This document shows, in pieces, positions 1 to 9,119 of a stretch of 37,941 nucleotides of DNA. The translations under genes and the position numbers were made by a program. The first letter of the stretch is position 1; every line of letters begins with the position of its first letter. The notes beneath the pieces are model-generated. The model made no database searches. It saw only the letters and a program-made list of their open reading frames with translations, and had not been told where the DNA came from. The stretch comes from Lysobacteraceae bacterium (GTDB taxonomy: Bacteria; Pseudomonadota; Gammaproteobacteria; Xanthomonadales; Rhodanobacteraceae), in NCBI GenBank assembly GCA_018970895.1, contig JAGWVM010000017.1, positions 1 through 37,941 on the forward strand, given 5' to 3'.

Positions 1-997
1 GCAGGTTGTAGCTGTCCGGATGCAGGAACAGCCACGCCGCCGCCAGCACCGCCGGCACGTAGTCGCGGGTTTCCTGGGACAGCTCGTCGTAGACCGACGG
101 GTCGTAGAAGCTCACCCCGGGCCGGTCGCCGGCGAGACGCCGCATGCGTCCCTCGCCGGCGTTGTAGGCGGCCAGGGTGAGTTCGAGATTGTCGTTGAAC
201 GCCCGCAATTGCTCATTGAGGTATTCGGCGTTCGCGCGAGCGGACTGCGCCGGATCGAAGCGCGTGTCGAAGCCATTGTCCATGCCCAGCCCGAAGCGCA
301 GACCGGTTGCGTACATGAACTGCAACGGGCCGGCTGCGCCGGAGCGCGAGACGGCGTGGACCTTGCCACCCGACTCCTTGGCCATGATCCCGAACAGCAG
401 CGCCTCGGGAAGATCGGCCTTGCGGTACTGCGGCCACATCTCGAAGCGCATGTACTGGTAGTTGACCCAGGCATCCATCAGGTTCGGGCGCCACTGGGTC
501 AGCCACATCTCCAGCGCCGCCTTCACCGGGCCATTCATCGCGATCAGCTCGGACAGCTTCTGGCCATGCAGCAGGGTCACCGCGCGGCGCGCCTGCGGCA
601 GGCTGGCCGCACCTTCCCCCGCACCGCCGGGACCGACCGGTTCGCCGGTCGCATCCAGACCGTCCACGCCGATGTCGCTGCCGTCCTTCAGGCGCAGCAG
701 GCGGTCGTACACCGCCAGGAAACGCTGCGGATCGCAGCCGGCGGTGGAGCCGCAACTGGCCGAGGCCTGCTTGAGCTGGTCGAGCGTGCCCGCCAGGGCC
801 TTTTCCGCTCCGGCCGTATCGCCCGAGCGCGCCTGGTCCAGGGCGTTCTCGTAACCGCGACTGGCCGCGTCGAGCTGGCCATACAGAGCGTTGAGCGAGG
901 GCGACGGCGGGGCCTTGTCCGGGGTGCTGGCGCAACCGGCCAGCGAGACTGCGACAGCCAACGACAATGAACGGAACAGCGGAACACGCACGGACAT
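1..997 (-). CDS. Lytic transglycosylase lipoprotein (MltD-like), 3' end outside window
   Basis: This is the N-terminal 332 codons of a peptidoglycan lytic transglycosylase; the stop lies beyond base 1. The chosen ATG gives a lipoprotein signal: a short basic start, a hydrophobic stretch and the lipobox LAGC with Cys22, so the enzyme is expected to be anchored to the inner leaflet of the outer membrane. Residues 30-170 are a helical, family-specific linker. The SLT (GH23) domain begins near residue 180 with the catalytic glutamate E208 in AKESGG, followed by AAGPLQF and the typical AAYNAG motif. Such enzymes cleave the MurNAc-GlcNAc bond and leave 1,6-anhydro ends. MltD-type proteins usually carry C-terminal LysM repeats, which would be off the window, so the exact subfamily is undecided. 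The gene is divergent from the DUF853 ATPase gene. Confidence 0.85.
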   Translation of the reverse strand, partial: MSVRVPLFRSLSLAVAVSLAGCASTPDKAPPSPSLNALYGQLDAASRGYENALDQARSGDTAGAEKALAGTLDQLKQASASCGSTAGCDPQRFLAVYDRLLRLKDGSDIGVDGLDATGEPVGPGGAGEGAASLPQARRAVTLLHGQKLSELIAMNGPVKAALEMWLTQWRPNLMDAWVNYQYMRFEMWPQYRKADLPEALLFGIMAKESGGKVHAVSRSGAAGPLQFMYATGLRFGLGMDNGFDTRFDPAQSARANAEYLNEQLRAFNDNLELTLAAYNAGEGRMRRLAGDRPGVSFYDPSVYDELSQETRDYVPAVLAAAWLFLHPDSYNL

Positions 998-1074
998 GGG
1001 GCACATCGACAGGGGCGAAACGACCACATTAACCGCTGCGTGGCCGGCGACTCAATGAAACCACCCGTGATGGG

Positions 1075-1080
1075 TAGAAT
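1075..1080 (+). promoter_or_regulatory. Possible -10 element of the DUF853 ATPase operon
   Basis: TAGAAT lies 27 bases before the ATG at 1108 and is preceded by TGGG. It is the only good -10-like hexamer in the short divergent intergenic space. No convincing -35 hexamer lies 16-18 bases upstream, so the call is weak. Confidence 0.3.
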
Positions 1081-1107
1081 CGGGCCCTTCCCAGGGAGCG
1101 ACACGCG

Positions 1108-2610
1108 ATGAGCCAGATCCTGATCGGCCGCAACGACGCGACCAGCGTCAGCCTCGACCCGCGCTACGGCAACCGCCACGGCATGATCGCCGGCGCCACC
1201 GGCACCGGAAAATCGGTCTCGCTGATGGTGCTGGCCGAAGGCTTCTCCCGCCTGGGCGTGCCCTGCTTCCTGGCCGACGCCAAGGGCGACCTGGCCGGGC
1301 TGGCGATGGCCGCCGGCGAACCGGGCGACAAGCTCAAGGCCCGACTGGAGAAACTCAGGCTCACCGACTGGAAGCCGCAGGCCAACCCGGTGGTGTTCTG
1401 GGACCTGTACGGCAAGCTTGGCCATCCGGTGCGCGCGACCATCAGCGAGATGGGCCCCACCCTGCTCGGCCGCGTGCTCGAGCTCAACGACACCCAGCAG
1501 GGCGTGCTCGAGGTGGTGTTCAAGGTCGCCGACGACCAGGGCCTGCTGCTGCTCGACCTGGCCGACCTGCGCAGCATGCTCGGCTTCGCCAGCGAGAACG
1601 CCAAGGCCATCTCCGCCCAGTACGGACTGATCAGCCCGCAGAGCATCGCGGCGATCCAGCGCGCCCTGCTGAAGCTGGAGCAGGACGGCGCCGACCGGTT
1701 CTTCGGCGAGCCGGCGCTGGACCTGGTCGACCTGATGCGCCAGGACATGAGCGGCCGCGGCGTGATCAACGTGCTCGCCGCCGACCAGCTGATCCTCAAG
1801 CCCAAGCTCTACTCCACCTTCCTGCTGTGGCTGCTGTCGGAGCTGTTCGAGCAGTTGCCGGAAGTGGGCGACCTGGATCAGCCGAAGCTGGTGTTCTTCT
1901 TCGACGAGGCGCACCTGCTGTTCGACGACTGCCCGCCAGCACTGCGCCAGCGGGTGGAACAGGTGGTGCGGCTGATCCGCTCCAAGGGCGTGGGCGTGTT
2001 CTTCTGCTCGCAGAACCCGGACGACGTGCCGGGCGAAATCCTCGGCCAGCTCGGCAACCGCGTGCAGCATGCGCTGCGCGCCTTCACCCCGCGCGACCAG
2101 AAGGCGGTGAAGGCCGCGGCCGAGACCTTCGTCGCCAACCCGAAGCTGGACGTGGCCCAGGCGATTACCCGGCTCGGCGTGGGCGAGGCGCTGGCGTCGA
2201 CCCTGGGTACCGGCGGCGTGCCGACCCCGGTCGAGCAGGTGCTGGTGACCACGCCGTGCTGCCGCATCGGCGCCATCACCGACGCCGAGCGCCAGACCGT
2301 GCGCATGCGCTCGCCGGTGGGCGGCAAGTACGACACGCCGGTGAACCGCGAGTCCGCCGCCGAAAAGCTTGCTGCCCGCGCGCAGGACAAGGCCGCCGAT
2401 GCGGAACAGGTCGCCACCAGCGCGCCCTCGACGGCTGGCACGCCCGGCTCGGCCTGGGGCGGGGCGGTGCACGACGCCCTGTTCGGCACCAAGCGCCGGC
2501 AGGGCATGATCGAGGCGTTGGGCAAGTCGGCCGTGCGCACCATGGGCAACCAGCTGGGCCGGCAGATCCTGCGCGGCGTGCTCGGCGGCCTGTTCGGCGG
2601 CAAGCGTTGA
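1108..2610 (+). CDS. HerA-like ATPase of the DUF853 (YjgR) family
   Basis: A 500-residue FtsK/HerA-superfamily ATPase, the same length as E. coli YjgR. The N-terminus contains Walker A GATGTGKS (residues 29-36). Walker B lies in LVFFFDEAH with D266 and E267, followed by a sensor-like [10 protein letters not shown] segment. The C-terminus is Ala/Gly-rich and ends in a short hydrophobic glycine-rich stretch. The family is widespread, but its physiological substrate is not established; homology to HerA suggests a ring-forming DNA or protein translocase. An AGGGAG ribosome-binding site lies 7-8 bases before the ATG. The stop overlaps the TTG of the next gene by four bases, and that gene overlaps greB in turn, so the three are probably translated from one message. 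Confidence 0.9.
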   Translation: MSQILIGRNDATSVSLDPRYGNRHGMIAGATGTGKSVSLMVLAEGFSRLGVPCFLADAKGDLAGLAMAAGEPGDKLKARLEKLRLTDWKPQANPVVFWDLYGKLGHPVRATISEMGPTLLGRVLELNDTQQGVLEVVFKVADDQGLLLLDLADLRSMLGFASENAKAISAQYGLISPQSIAAIQRALLKLEQDGADRFFGEPALDLVDLMRQDMSGRGVINVLAADQLILKPKLYSTFLLWLLSELFEQLPEVGDLDQPKLVFFFDEAHLLFDDCPPALRQRVEQVVRLIRSKGVGVFFCSQNPDDVPGEILGQLGNRVQHALRAFTPRDQKAVKAAAETFVANPKLDVAQAITRLGVGEALASTLGTGGVPTPVEQVLVTTPCCRIGAITDAERQTVRMRSPVGGKYDTPVNRESAAEKLAARAQDKAADAEQVATSAPSTAGTPGSAWGGAVHDALFGTKRRQGMIEALGKSAVRTMGNQLGRQILRGVLGGLFGGKR

Positions 2611-3872
2611 AGCCTGCCCACGTCCGCATCCGGGCCGTCGATCCGGACACCCCGCTCGGCGAACGGTTCGCCGACGGCCTGGGCTACCCATTGCGCGGCG
2701 CCGCCCTGCCCACTCTGGTCGGGCTGGCGCTGGTGCACTTCGTGGGCCTGCTGCCGCTGACGCTGGGCCTGCTCGGCAGCCTGCTGGTGTGGGGCGCCAC
2801 CTGGCGCTACGCCGCCGAATGCATGCTGCATACCGCCAACGGCTTCGCCGATCCGCCCGACGTGGGGCTGGGCGACAGCGACCGCGCGGCCTGGGGCCTG
2901 ACCGTGGTGCACCTGGTGGCCGCCGCGTTCTGCGTGGCGATGCCGCACTACTCGGCGGTCCTGTTCGTTCCCACCCTGCTCGCCGTGGCGCTGGTGCTGC
3001 CGGCGATCGACATGGCGCTGGCCTTCGACGGCAGCCTGCTGCTGGCGCTCAATCCGCTGCACTGGGGCGAGATCATCCGCCGCTTCGGCTGGACCTACCT
3101 GGTCCCGGTCGGCATCAACCTGGCGGTGGGCATCCTCGCCGTGCTGGCCTCGCTGGTCAGCGCAAGCCTGCCGCGCCTGCTCTCGCTGCCGCTGTTCGCG
3201 TTTGCCTACGGCTACCTGATCGTGCTCGGCTTCCATCTGATGGGCGCGATGATCCATCGCCGCCACGAGCACTTCGGTCTGACGCCGGAGGCCGAGGTGC
3301 TGGCCGAGGCACTGGGCCAGAACGACGACCAGCGGCTGCTCGACCACGTCCGCGACCTGGCCGCGCACGATCCGATGGCGGCGACGCAGCTGCTGGTCCC
3401 CCGCCTGCAGGACCGCGAGGCGCCCGCCGAGCTGCACCAGGCTTACCGCGACCTGCTGCGCCGGCAGCACCTGACCGAGGCGCTGCTGGTGCACGGCCAG
3501 ATCCGCATCGCGGCCTTCATGGCCGCCAACGAACCGCGCAAGGCACTGGGCATGGTGCAGGACTGCACCGCGATCGACCGGGATTTCCTGCCCGACGATC
3601 CCGGCAACGCCGGTGCGCTGGCCGAGATCGCCGCGCGCAGCGGCATGCGCCGCATGGCGCTGAAGCTCTGCCGCGGCTGGCTGGCGCGCTGGCCGCGCGA
3701 CGGGCGCGCGCCCGCCGTCGCCCTGCTCGCCGCGCGCGAAATGGAAACCGAAGGCCGGGCAATGGAGGCCGCCGTCCTGCTCGGCCGCGTCGCCGGCGCC
3801 TGGACCGATCATCCGCAACATGGCGAGCTGCTCGCCCGCATCCGGCAGCTGCATTCCGGAACCCGCGCATGA
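2607..3872 (+). CDS. Membrane protein with C-terminal helical-repeat region, unknown function
   Basis: I do not recognise this family. The start is taken as TTG at 2607, because it overlaps the preceding stop as TTGA and no ATG or GTG occurs in frame for the next 120 bases; this gives 421 residues. The first ~215 residues are hydrophobic, with about five or six likely transmembrane helices (roughly residues 28-60, 90-140, 165-190 and 195-215). The remainder is soluble, rich in Ala, Leu and Arg, and reads like tetratricopeptide-type helical hairpins (for example the stretch with [10 protein letters not shown] and [16 protein letters not shown]). Its position between a HerA-like ATPase and greB, with four-base overlaps on both sides, argues for co-expression. 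The ATPase may act with this membrane protein, but that is inference. Confidence 0.75.
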   Translation: MKPAHVRIRAVDPDTPLGERFADGLGYPLRGAALPTLVGLALVHFVGLLPLTLGLLGSLLVWGATWRYAAECMLHTANGFADPPDVGLGDSDRAAWGLTVVHLVAAAFCVAMPHYSAVLFVPTLLAVALVLPAIDMALAFDGSLLLALNPLHWGEIIRRFGWTYLVPVGINLAVGILAVLASLVSASLPRLLSLPLFAFAYGYLIVLGFHLMGAMIHRRHEHFGLTPEAEVLAEALGQNDDQRLLDHVRDLAAHDPMAATQLLVPRLQDREAPAELHQAYRDLLRRQHLTEALLVHGQIRIAAFMAANEPRKALGMVQDCTAIDRDFLPDDPGNAGALAEIAARSGMRRMALKLCRGWLARWPRDGRAPAVALLAAREMETEGRAMEAAVLLGRVAGAWTDHPQHGELLARIRQLHSGTRA

Positions 3873-4375
3873 GCCGCTGGCGTCCCCCTTCGCCGTCGTC
3901 GACGGCCATCATCACGCGCGCCGGCTTCGAGCGGCTCAAGGCCGAGCTGGACCACCTCTGGCACACCCTGCGCCCGGACGTGGTCAAGGCGCTGGCCGCC
4001 GCCGCGGCCGAAGGCGACCGCTCGGAGAACGCCGAGTACACCTACCGCAAGAAGCAGCTCGGCGAGATCGATCGCCGCGTGCGCTATCTCAGCAAGCGCA
4101 TCCCATCGCTTAAGGTGGCCGAAGGGGCACCGGCCGACCGCGACGCGGTGTTTTTCGGCGCCACGATCGAACTGGAGAACGTCGCCAGCGGCGAAACCAT
4201 CCGCTACCGCATCGTCGGTCCGGACGAGACCGACGCGAAGAAGGGCTGGATCAGCGTCGACTCGCCGCTGGCCCGCGCCGTGATGAAAAAGCGCATTGAT
4301 GACGAATGCTCGGCCGAGCTGCCGGGCGGACCGGCCAGGTTCGTGGTGACGGCGGTGGAGTACGGCGGCGACTGA
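3869..4375 (+). CDS. greB: Transcription elongation factor GreB
   Basis: The 168-residue product rescues backtracked RNA polymerase by stimulating cleavage of the nascent RNA 3' end. It has the two GreA/GreB domains. The N-terminal coiled coil carries the acidic tip GDRSENAEY (about residues 50-58), whose Asp and Glu coordinate the catalytic magnesium. The C-terminal FKBP-like domain contains [11 protein letters not shown] and the conserved [18 protein letters not shown] and VFFGA resemble E. coli GreB rather than GreA. The ATG overlaps the upstream stop as ATGA. A Ser/Pro-rich N-terminal extension of about 10 residues precedes the family start. Confidence 0.95.
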   Translation: MSRWRPPSPSSTAIITRAGFERLKAELDHLWHTLRPDVVKALAAAAAEGDRSENAEYTYRKKQLGEIDRRVRYLSKRIPSLKVAEGAPADRDAVFFGATIELENVASGETIRYRIVGPDETDAKKGWISVDSPLARAVMKKRIDDECSAELPGGPARFVVTAVEYGGD

Positions 4376-4653
4376 GGCCCCTGCCGCACTTTGCCGCTGG
4401 ACCGGCGGCGGCGGATCCGGAGGGACGTCGAAGCGCCGGGCTACCGCATCCTCGCGATCAGCCCGTAGCACCCGGAGGCACTGCGCAAGACCCGGGGCAC
4501 GGACAGGCGCGACTCCCCCAGGCTCTCGCGCAGCAGAGGCAGAACGGTCACCCGTGAACGATCCAGCCCATGGCGGCAGGCCGTGGCCGGGGCCCTTGGT
4601 CCGTTACACCGCCAGGCGCATGATGCCGGCAACATCCGTCGCGGAGTACGCCG

Positions 4654-4938
4654 ATGAAGACCTTTCGTCACGCCAGCGCGATCGTGCCCCTGCTGATGTC
4701 CCTGTCGGCGCTCGCCATCGTGCTGGGCTACCTGGCCCTGTACGGCCCCGTCCGCCAGCCGGACGAGGGCGCCGCCGCCCACCTGTTCCAGTGGCTGATC
4801 GTCGGCCAGCTGCCCTTCGTGGCGTATTTCGCCTTCCACTGGATGCCGAAGGCGCCGGCGCGCGGCCTGCGCGTGCTGGGGGTGCAGATGCTGGCGCTGG
4901 CGGCGGCGATGCTGCCGGTCGCGCTGTTCCGGCTCTAG
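4654..4938 (+). CDS. Small three-helix membrane protein, unknown function
   Basis: A 94-residue, very hydrophobic protein with three likely transmembrane helices (about residues 8-29, 43-63 and 71-92) and short charged loops. I recognise no domain. The start ATG follows a purine-rich GCGGAG. The 278 bases between greB and this gene hold no gene or structured element I can support. The stop TAG shares the palindrome CTAG with the stop of the convergent DUF3025 gene, so the two coding regions overlap tail to tail by four bases with no terminator between them. Confidence 0.6.
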   Translation: MKTFRHASAIVPLLMSLSALAIVLGYLALYGPVRQPDEGAAAHLFQWLIVGQLPFVAYFAFHWMPKAPARGLRVLGVQMLALAAAMLPVALFRL

Positions 4939-5810
4939 CGGGCTATCCGCGCGACGGTCGGGGTCGGGACTGCCGCCGACGCGGCGGCCTCCGGAAGCAC
5001 CCACGGCGGCGGATAGGCGCGCCCCGGTCGTCGCGGCTGGTAACACGGCGCTTGGCGGTGGAAGGCCTCGTCGCCATTGTCCGGATGCCATCCCGGGATG
5101 CCCGAGAGCGGCAGCGGACGCAGCTCCAGCGGATCGCGCAGCAGGGCGCCCGACGTCACGCGCTGCGCCAGTCCGGCCACGATCGGTTCCCACGCCGTGG
5201 CCGCGTCGGCGACCACCACCAGCGCCTTGCCGACCAGCAGCTTGCCCGGCGTGAGCGCATGTTCCAGCAGGGCGTGGCCGAACACCGCCACGTCGATGCG
5301 CCCGTCCTGCCACGCGGCGCGCTCGCGCCAGAACAGGCCGTGCCAGTCGTGCGCGTCCCACCGCGCCAGCAGCGACGGATCGGCCACGCGCACGATCACC
5401 CCGGCCTCGTCGAAGTGGGTCATCGCGCATTGCGGGCGCGATCGCTCGCGCGGCCCCATGCGCGCGATCTCCTCGACCTGGCGCCGGTTCAGCGCCTGCT
5501 TCAGCGCCGGGTAGCGCAGCCACACCAGCGCGTTGAACAGGTCGTGCCAGTTGCGCTCGCGGGTGGCGATGATGCCGCGTTCGGCGATGCGCTGCTCGTA
5601 ATGCAGGTCGTCGTCGAGCAGGACGCGGTCCTGCGCGGCGAAGTGCGGGATCGCATCATGGCAACGCCGCGCATTCAGGGCATCGATGTCCGGCCAATCG
5701 GCCCCCTGCAGCAGCCCGGCGTACTCGCTCCACGCGATGAGCGGCGGCATCGCGAACACGGCCGGATCGACCGCCTCGCGCGCCAGGGCGACGTAGCGCT
5801 GCCGCTTCAC
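4935..5810 (-). CDS. DUF3025 family protein
   Basis: This 291-residue protein matches the pattern of DUF3025 proteins of Gamma- and Betaproteobacteria, with conserved segments [25 protein letters not shown] and [10 protein letters not shown]. The His/Asp/Glu-rich conserved blocks suggest an enzyme, but no activity is established for the family. No signal peptide or membrane helix is seen. The GTG start overlaps the rimO stop as GTGA, so translation is probably coupled to rimO. Its 3' end overlaps the convergent small membrane protein gene at CTAG. Confidence 0.8.
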   Translation of the reverse strand: MKRQRYVALAREAVDPAVFAMPPLIAWSEYAGLLQGADWPDIDALNARRCHDAIPHFAAQDRVLLDDDLHYEQRIAERGIIATRERNWHDLFNALVWLRYPALKQALNRRQVEEIARMGPRERSRPQCAMTHFDEAGVIVRVADPSLLARWDAHDWHGLFWRERAAWQDGRIDVAVFGHALLEHALTPGKLLVGKALVVVADAATAWEPIVAGLAQRVTSGALLRDPLELRPLPLSGIPGWHPDNGDEAFHRQAPCYQPRRPGRAYPPPWVLPEAAASAAVPTPTVARIAR

Positions 5811-7150
5811 ACCACCGGCAGCACGGGCTGCGCCAGGCGGGCGTGCAGGTCGTGCTCGCTGGCCGACTCCACCACCACCTGCACGAACTGGCCGGGCTTG
5901 AGCTGCTGGCCGTCGGCGATGATCACGGTGCCGTCGATCTCCGGCGCGTCGGCGGCCGAGCGCGCCACCGCGCCGGCCTCGTTCGCCTCGTCGACCAGCA
6001 CCTGGATCGTGCGACCGACCTTGCGCTGCAGCCTGGCGGCGGAAATCTCCGCCTGCACCGCCATGAACTGTTCCAGGCGATCTTCCTTCAGTTCCTCGGA
6101 CACCGGGTCGGGCAGCTCGTTGGCCCTGGCGCCGTCCACCGGCGAATAGGTGAACGCGCCCACGCGGTCCAGCTCGGCCTCGCGCAGGAAGTCCAGCAGT
6201 TCCTCGAACTCGGCGTCGGTCTCGCCGGGAAAGCCGACGATGAAGGTGCTGCGGATCGTCAGGTCCGGCACCGCCTTGCGCCAGTTCTTCACCCGCTCCA
6301 GCGTCTTGTCGATGTTGCCCGGGCGCTTCATCAGCTTGAGGATGCGCGGGCTGGCGTGCTGGAACGGGATGTCGAGGTAGGGAAGGATCTTGCCGGCCGC
6401 CATCAGCGGCATCAGCTCGTCCACGTGCGGGTACGGGTAGACGTAGTGCAGCCGCGTCCACACGCCGAGCTCGGACAGGCCCTCGCACAGCTCGGTCATG
6501 CGCGTGCGGTAGTTCCTATCGCGCCACAGGTGCTCGGCGTACTTCACGTCCACGCCGTAGGCGCTGGTGTCCTGCGAGATCACCAGCAGCTCCTTCACGC
6601 CGCCCTTGACCAGCCGCTCGGCCTCGCGCAGCACCTCGTCGACCGGCCGCGAGACCAGGTCGCCGCGCATCGACGGGATGATGCAGAAGCTGCAGCGGTG
6701 GTTGCAGCCTTCGGCAATCTTCAGATACGCGTAGTGCTTCGGGGTGAGCTTGATGCCCGTGTCGGGCACCAGGTCCAGGAACTTGTTGCGCGCCGGCGGC
6801 AGCGCCGTGTGCACCGCGCTCATCACGCTGGCGTAGTCCTGCGGACCGCTGATCGACAGCACGTCCGGATACGCCTCGCGGATCAGCTCCTCGCGCTTGC
6901 CCAGGCAGCCGGTGACGATCACCTTGCCGTTCTCGTGCAGCGCCTCGCCGATCGCGTCCAGCGACTCCTGCACCGCCGCGTCGATGAAGCCGCAGGTGTT
7001 CACCACCACTGCGTCGGCCGCGTCGTAGCTGGGCACGATCTCGTAGCCCTCCACCTTCAGCTGGGTGAGGATGCGCTCGGAATCGACCAGTGCCTTGGGG
7101 CAGCCGAGGCTGACGAAGCCGATCTTCTGGGAGGTGGACTGGGCAGACAT
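5807..7150 (-). CDS. rimO: Ribosomal protein S12 methylthiotransferase RimO
   Basis: A 447-residue radical-SAM enzyme that adds a methylthio group to an aspartate of ribosomal protein S12. The N-terminal MTTase domain binds one [4Fe-4S] cluster through Cys17, Cys53 and Cys82. The radical-SAM motif is C149-x3-C153-x2-C156 in [12 protein letters not shown]-terminal TRAM domain (about residues 375-440) should bind S12. [14 protein letters not shown] and [10 protein letters not shown] are RimO-type rather than MiaB-type. Length and motif order are normal. It is divergent from the dienelactone hydrolase gene and is followed by the overlapping DUF3025 gene. Confidence 0.97.
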   Translation of the reverse strand: MSAQSTSQKIGFVSLGCPKALVDSERILTQLKVEGYEIVPSYDAADAVVVNTCGFIDAAVQESLDAIGEALHENGKVIVTGCLGKREELIREAYPDVLSISGPQDYASVMSAVHTALPPARNKFLDLVPDTGIKLTPKHYAYLKIAEGCNHRCSFCIIPSMRGDLVSRPVDEVLREAERLVKGGVKELLVISQDTSAYGVDVKYAEHLWRDRNYRTRMTELCEGLSELGVWTRLHYVYPYPHVDELMPLMAAGKILPYLDIPFQHASPRILKLMKRPGNIDKTLERVKNWRKAVPDLTIRSTFIVGFPGETDAEFEELLDFLREAELDRVGAFTYSPVDGARANELPDPVSEELKEDRLEQFMAVQAEISAARLQRKVGRTIQVLVDEANEAGAVARSAADAPEIDGTVIIADGQQLKPGQFVQVVVESASEHDLHARLAQPVLPVV

Positions 7151-7285
7151 GAGGGTTACCGGACGGGGCAGCCCGACATTGTAGCGCGGCGCCCGACAGC
7201 CGCGTCCGCAGCGGCCCTTTCCACGTATGCCTGACGCGGCAGGTATTACCCTCGCGCCCTTTCACCCCACTCCAAGAGGACTCCC

Positions 7286-7942
7286 ATGGGTCAGATGATC
7301 GAACTGTCCAGCACCACGCCGATCGGCGCCTACCTCGCCGAACCGGCCGGCACGCCGCGCGGCGGTGTCGTGGTGATCCAGGAAATCTTCGGCGTCAACG
7401 TGCACATCCGCGACGTCGCCGACCGGATCGCCGCGGCCGGCTACCGGGCGATCGCGCCGGCGCTGTTCGATTCGGTGCAGCGCGGCGTGGAGCTGGGCTA
7501 CGACGCCGACGGCATGCGCGAGGGCATCGCGCTGATGAACCAGGTAAGCCTGGCGCGCGCGGTGCAGGACGTGGATGCTGCTGCCCGGCGCGTGGCCGAT
7601 GCCGGCAAGGTCGCCACGGTCGGCTTCTGCTGGGGCGGCTCGATCGCCTACGCGGCCGCCATCGAGCTGGCGCTGCCGGGCGTGAGCTACTACGGCGGCG
7701 GCAATGCCCGGCTGGTCGACCGGGCCGCCCGTGCGCCGCTGATGTTCCACTACGGCCTGAAGGACGCGCACATCAGTGCCGCCGACCGCGCCAGGGTGGC
7801 TGCCGCCAACCCGGACGCGCCGCTGTACGAGTACGAGGCCGACCACGGCTTCAACTGCGACCACCGCGCTTCCTACGACGCGCCCAGCGCATCGATGGCG
7901 TGGCAGCGCACGCTGGCGTTCCTCGGCGAACAGGTCGGCTGA
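7286..7942 (+). CDS. Dienelactone hydrolase family protein, copy 1
   Basis: A 218-residue alpha/beta hydrolase. The nucleophile elbow GFCWGG carries Cys115, with Asp160 (GLKDAHIS) and His187 (DHGFNC) completing the Cys-Asp-His triad typical of dienelactone hydrolases. QEIFGVN near residue 32 is the conserved oxyanion-side segment. The enzyme should be cytoplasmic. The natural substrate is unknown: no ring-cleavage or chloromuconate genes are nearby, so a general carboxylesterase/lactonase role is more likely than chlorocatechol degradation. The start follows AAGAGGA with good spacing. Copy 2 lies 76 bases downstream on the same strand and is a clear paralogue. Confidence 0.88.
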   Translation: MGQMIELSSTTPIGAYLAEPAGTPRGGVVVIQEIFGVNVHIRDVADRIAAAGYRAIAPALFDSVQRGVELGYDADGMREGIALMNQVSLARAVQDVDAAARRVADAGKVATVGFCWGGSIAYAAAIELALPGVSYYGGGNARLVDRAARAPLMFHYGLKDAHISAADRARVAAANPDAPLYEYEADHGFNCDHRASYDAPSASMAWQRTLAFLGEQVG

Positions 7943-8018
7943 CCCGCCCCGCCGCTCGGCTCCGTGGGGCGAAGCGGACTAGACTTCCGCTTTCGGACAC
8001 CACCGCGGAGCCGGGCCC

Positions 8019-8693
8019 ATGGGTCAGTCGATCAGCCTCAACACCACCCGCCTGCACTGCATCGGCGCCTACCTTGCCCGGCCGCCGGGCACCTCCCGCG
8101 GCGGCATCGTGGTGGTGCAGGAGATCTTCGGCGTGAACGCACACATCCGCGCCGTCACCGACCGCTTCGCCGAGGCCGGCTACACCGCGATCGCGCCGTG
8201 CTTCTTCGACCACGTCGAGAGCGGTGTGGAGCTGGACTACGACGAGGCCGGCTTGACCCGCGGCCGCACGCTGGTGGCCGAGGTCGGCATCGAGCTGGCG
8301 GTGGACGACGTGGCCAGCGCGGCCGAGGCGATCGCCTCGGCCGGGCGCATCGGCGTGGTCGGCTTCTGCTGGGGTGGCTCCGTCGCCCTGCGCTCGGCGC
8401 AGCGGCTGGGCCTGCCCGCGGTGAGCTACTACGGCGCGCGCAACCCGGCCTACCTGGGCGAGACGCCGAAGGCACCGGTGATGTTCCACTTCGGCGAACG
8501 CGACCCGTCGATCCCGCCGGAGACGGTGCAGCAGCATCGCGAAAAGCTGCCCGGGATGCCGGTGTACACCTACCCGGCCGGCCACGCCTTCAACCGCGAC
8601 GTGGACCTGCACGCCTACGACGCGCCCAGCGCGACGCTGGCCTGGCAGCGCACGCTGGATTTCTTCACCCGCGAGCTGGGAAGCACGGCGTGA
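8019..8693 (+). CDS. Dienelactone hydrolase family protein, copy 2
   Basis: A 224-residue paralogue of the preceding gene sharing the block order GAYLA, QEIFGVN, GFCWGG, SYYG and DAPSA. The triad is Cys117 (GFCWGG), an Asp in GERDPSIP and a His in AGHAFNRD. The two copies differ most in the cap-like region around residues 60-105, which could change substrate range. The N-terminus MGQSISL resembles the MGQMIEL of copy 1, supporting the chosen start. The downstream HIT gene overlaps the stop as GTGA, so this copy is more likely than copy 1 to be part of the long downstream operon. Confidence 0.88.
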   Translation: MGQSISLNTTRLHCIGAYLARPPGTSRGGIVVVQEIFGVNAHIRAVTDRFAEAGYTAIAPCFFDHVESGVELDYDEAGLTRGRTLVAEVGIELAVDDVASAAEAIASAGRIGVVGFCWGGSVALRSAQRLGLPAVSYYGARNPAYLGETPKAPVMFHFGERDPSIPPETVQQHREKLPGMPVYTYPAGHAFNRDVDLHAYDAPSATLAWQRTLDFFTRELGSTA

Positions 8694-9112
8694 GCGCGGA
8701 GTTCGCGCTCGATCCACGCCTGGCCGGCGACTCGGTGCCGGTGATCGAACTGCCGCTGTGCAGCGTGCGGCTGATGGACGACGCACGCTTCGCCTGGCTG
8801 CTGCTGGTGCCGCGCCGCGCGTCGACGAGCGAGATCCACGAACTGGACGGGATCGAACGGGAGCGCCTGTGGCGCGAGATCGGCCTGGCCGGCGAGGCGC
8901 TGCGCGCGGTGGCGCCCTGCGACAAGCTCAACCTCGGCGCGCTGGGCAACATCGTGCGCCAGTTGCACGTCCACGTGGTCGCCCGCCGCGAGGGCGACGC
9001 CGCCTGGCCCGGCCCGGTCTGGGGCAGTGGCGTCGCCGAGCCTTATGCCGTGCAGGCACGCGAGCGCCTGGTCACGGCGCTGCACGACCGGCTCGCCGCC
9101 GCCGCGGACTGA
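8690..9112 (+). CDS. HIT domain protein (probable nucleotide hydrolase/transferase)
   Basis: A 140-residue histidine-triad superfamily protein. The C-terminal motif reads QLHVHVV: aligned with H-x-H-x-H-x-x, the first histidine is Gln while the central (nucleophile) and last histidines are kept. NLGALGNIVRQLH and WPGPVWG are characteristic of a HIT subgroup common in Proteobacteria. HIT proteins act on dinucleotides or nucleoside phosphoramidates; the substrate here is unknown. The GTG start overlaps the upstream stop as GTGA, and the stop is seven bases before pxpB, so it appears to be the first or second cistron of the pyroglutamate operon. No functional link to pyroglutamate is known to me. 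Confidence 0.85.
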   Translation: MSAEFALDPRLAGDSVPVIELPLCSVRLMDDARFAWLLLVPRRASTSEIHELDGIERERLWREIGLAGEALRAVAPCDKLNLGALGNIVRQLHVHVVARREGDAAWPGPVWGSGVAEPYAVQARERLVTALHDRLAAAAD

Positions 9113-9119
9113 GCCGCCG

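Noticed and set aside
688..2691. 667-codon open frame on the minus strand opposite the DUF853 ATPase gene
   Set aside because: It is antisense to a clearly recognisable ATPase and its translation is Ala/Arg/His-rich without domains, as expected for GC-rich shadow frames.
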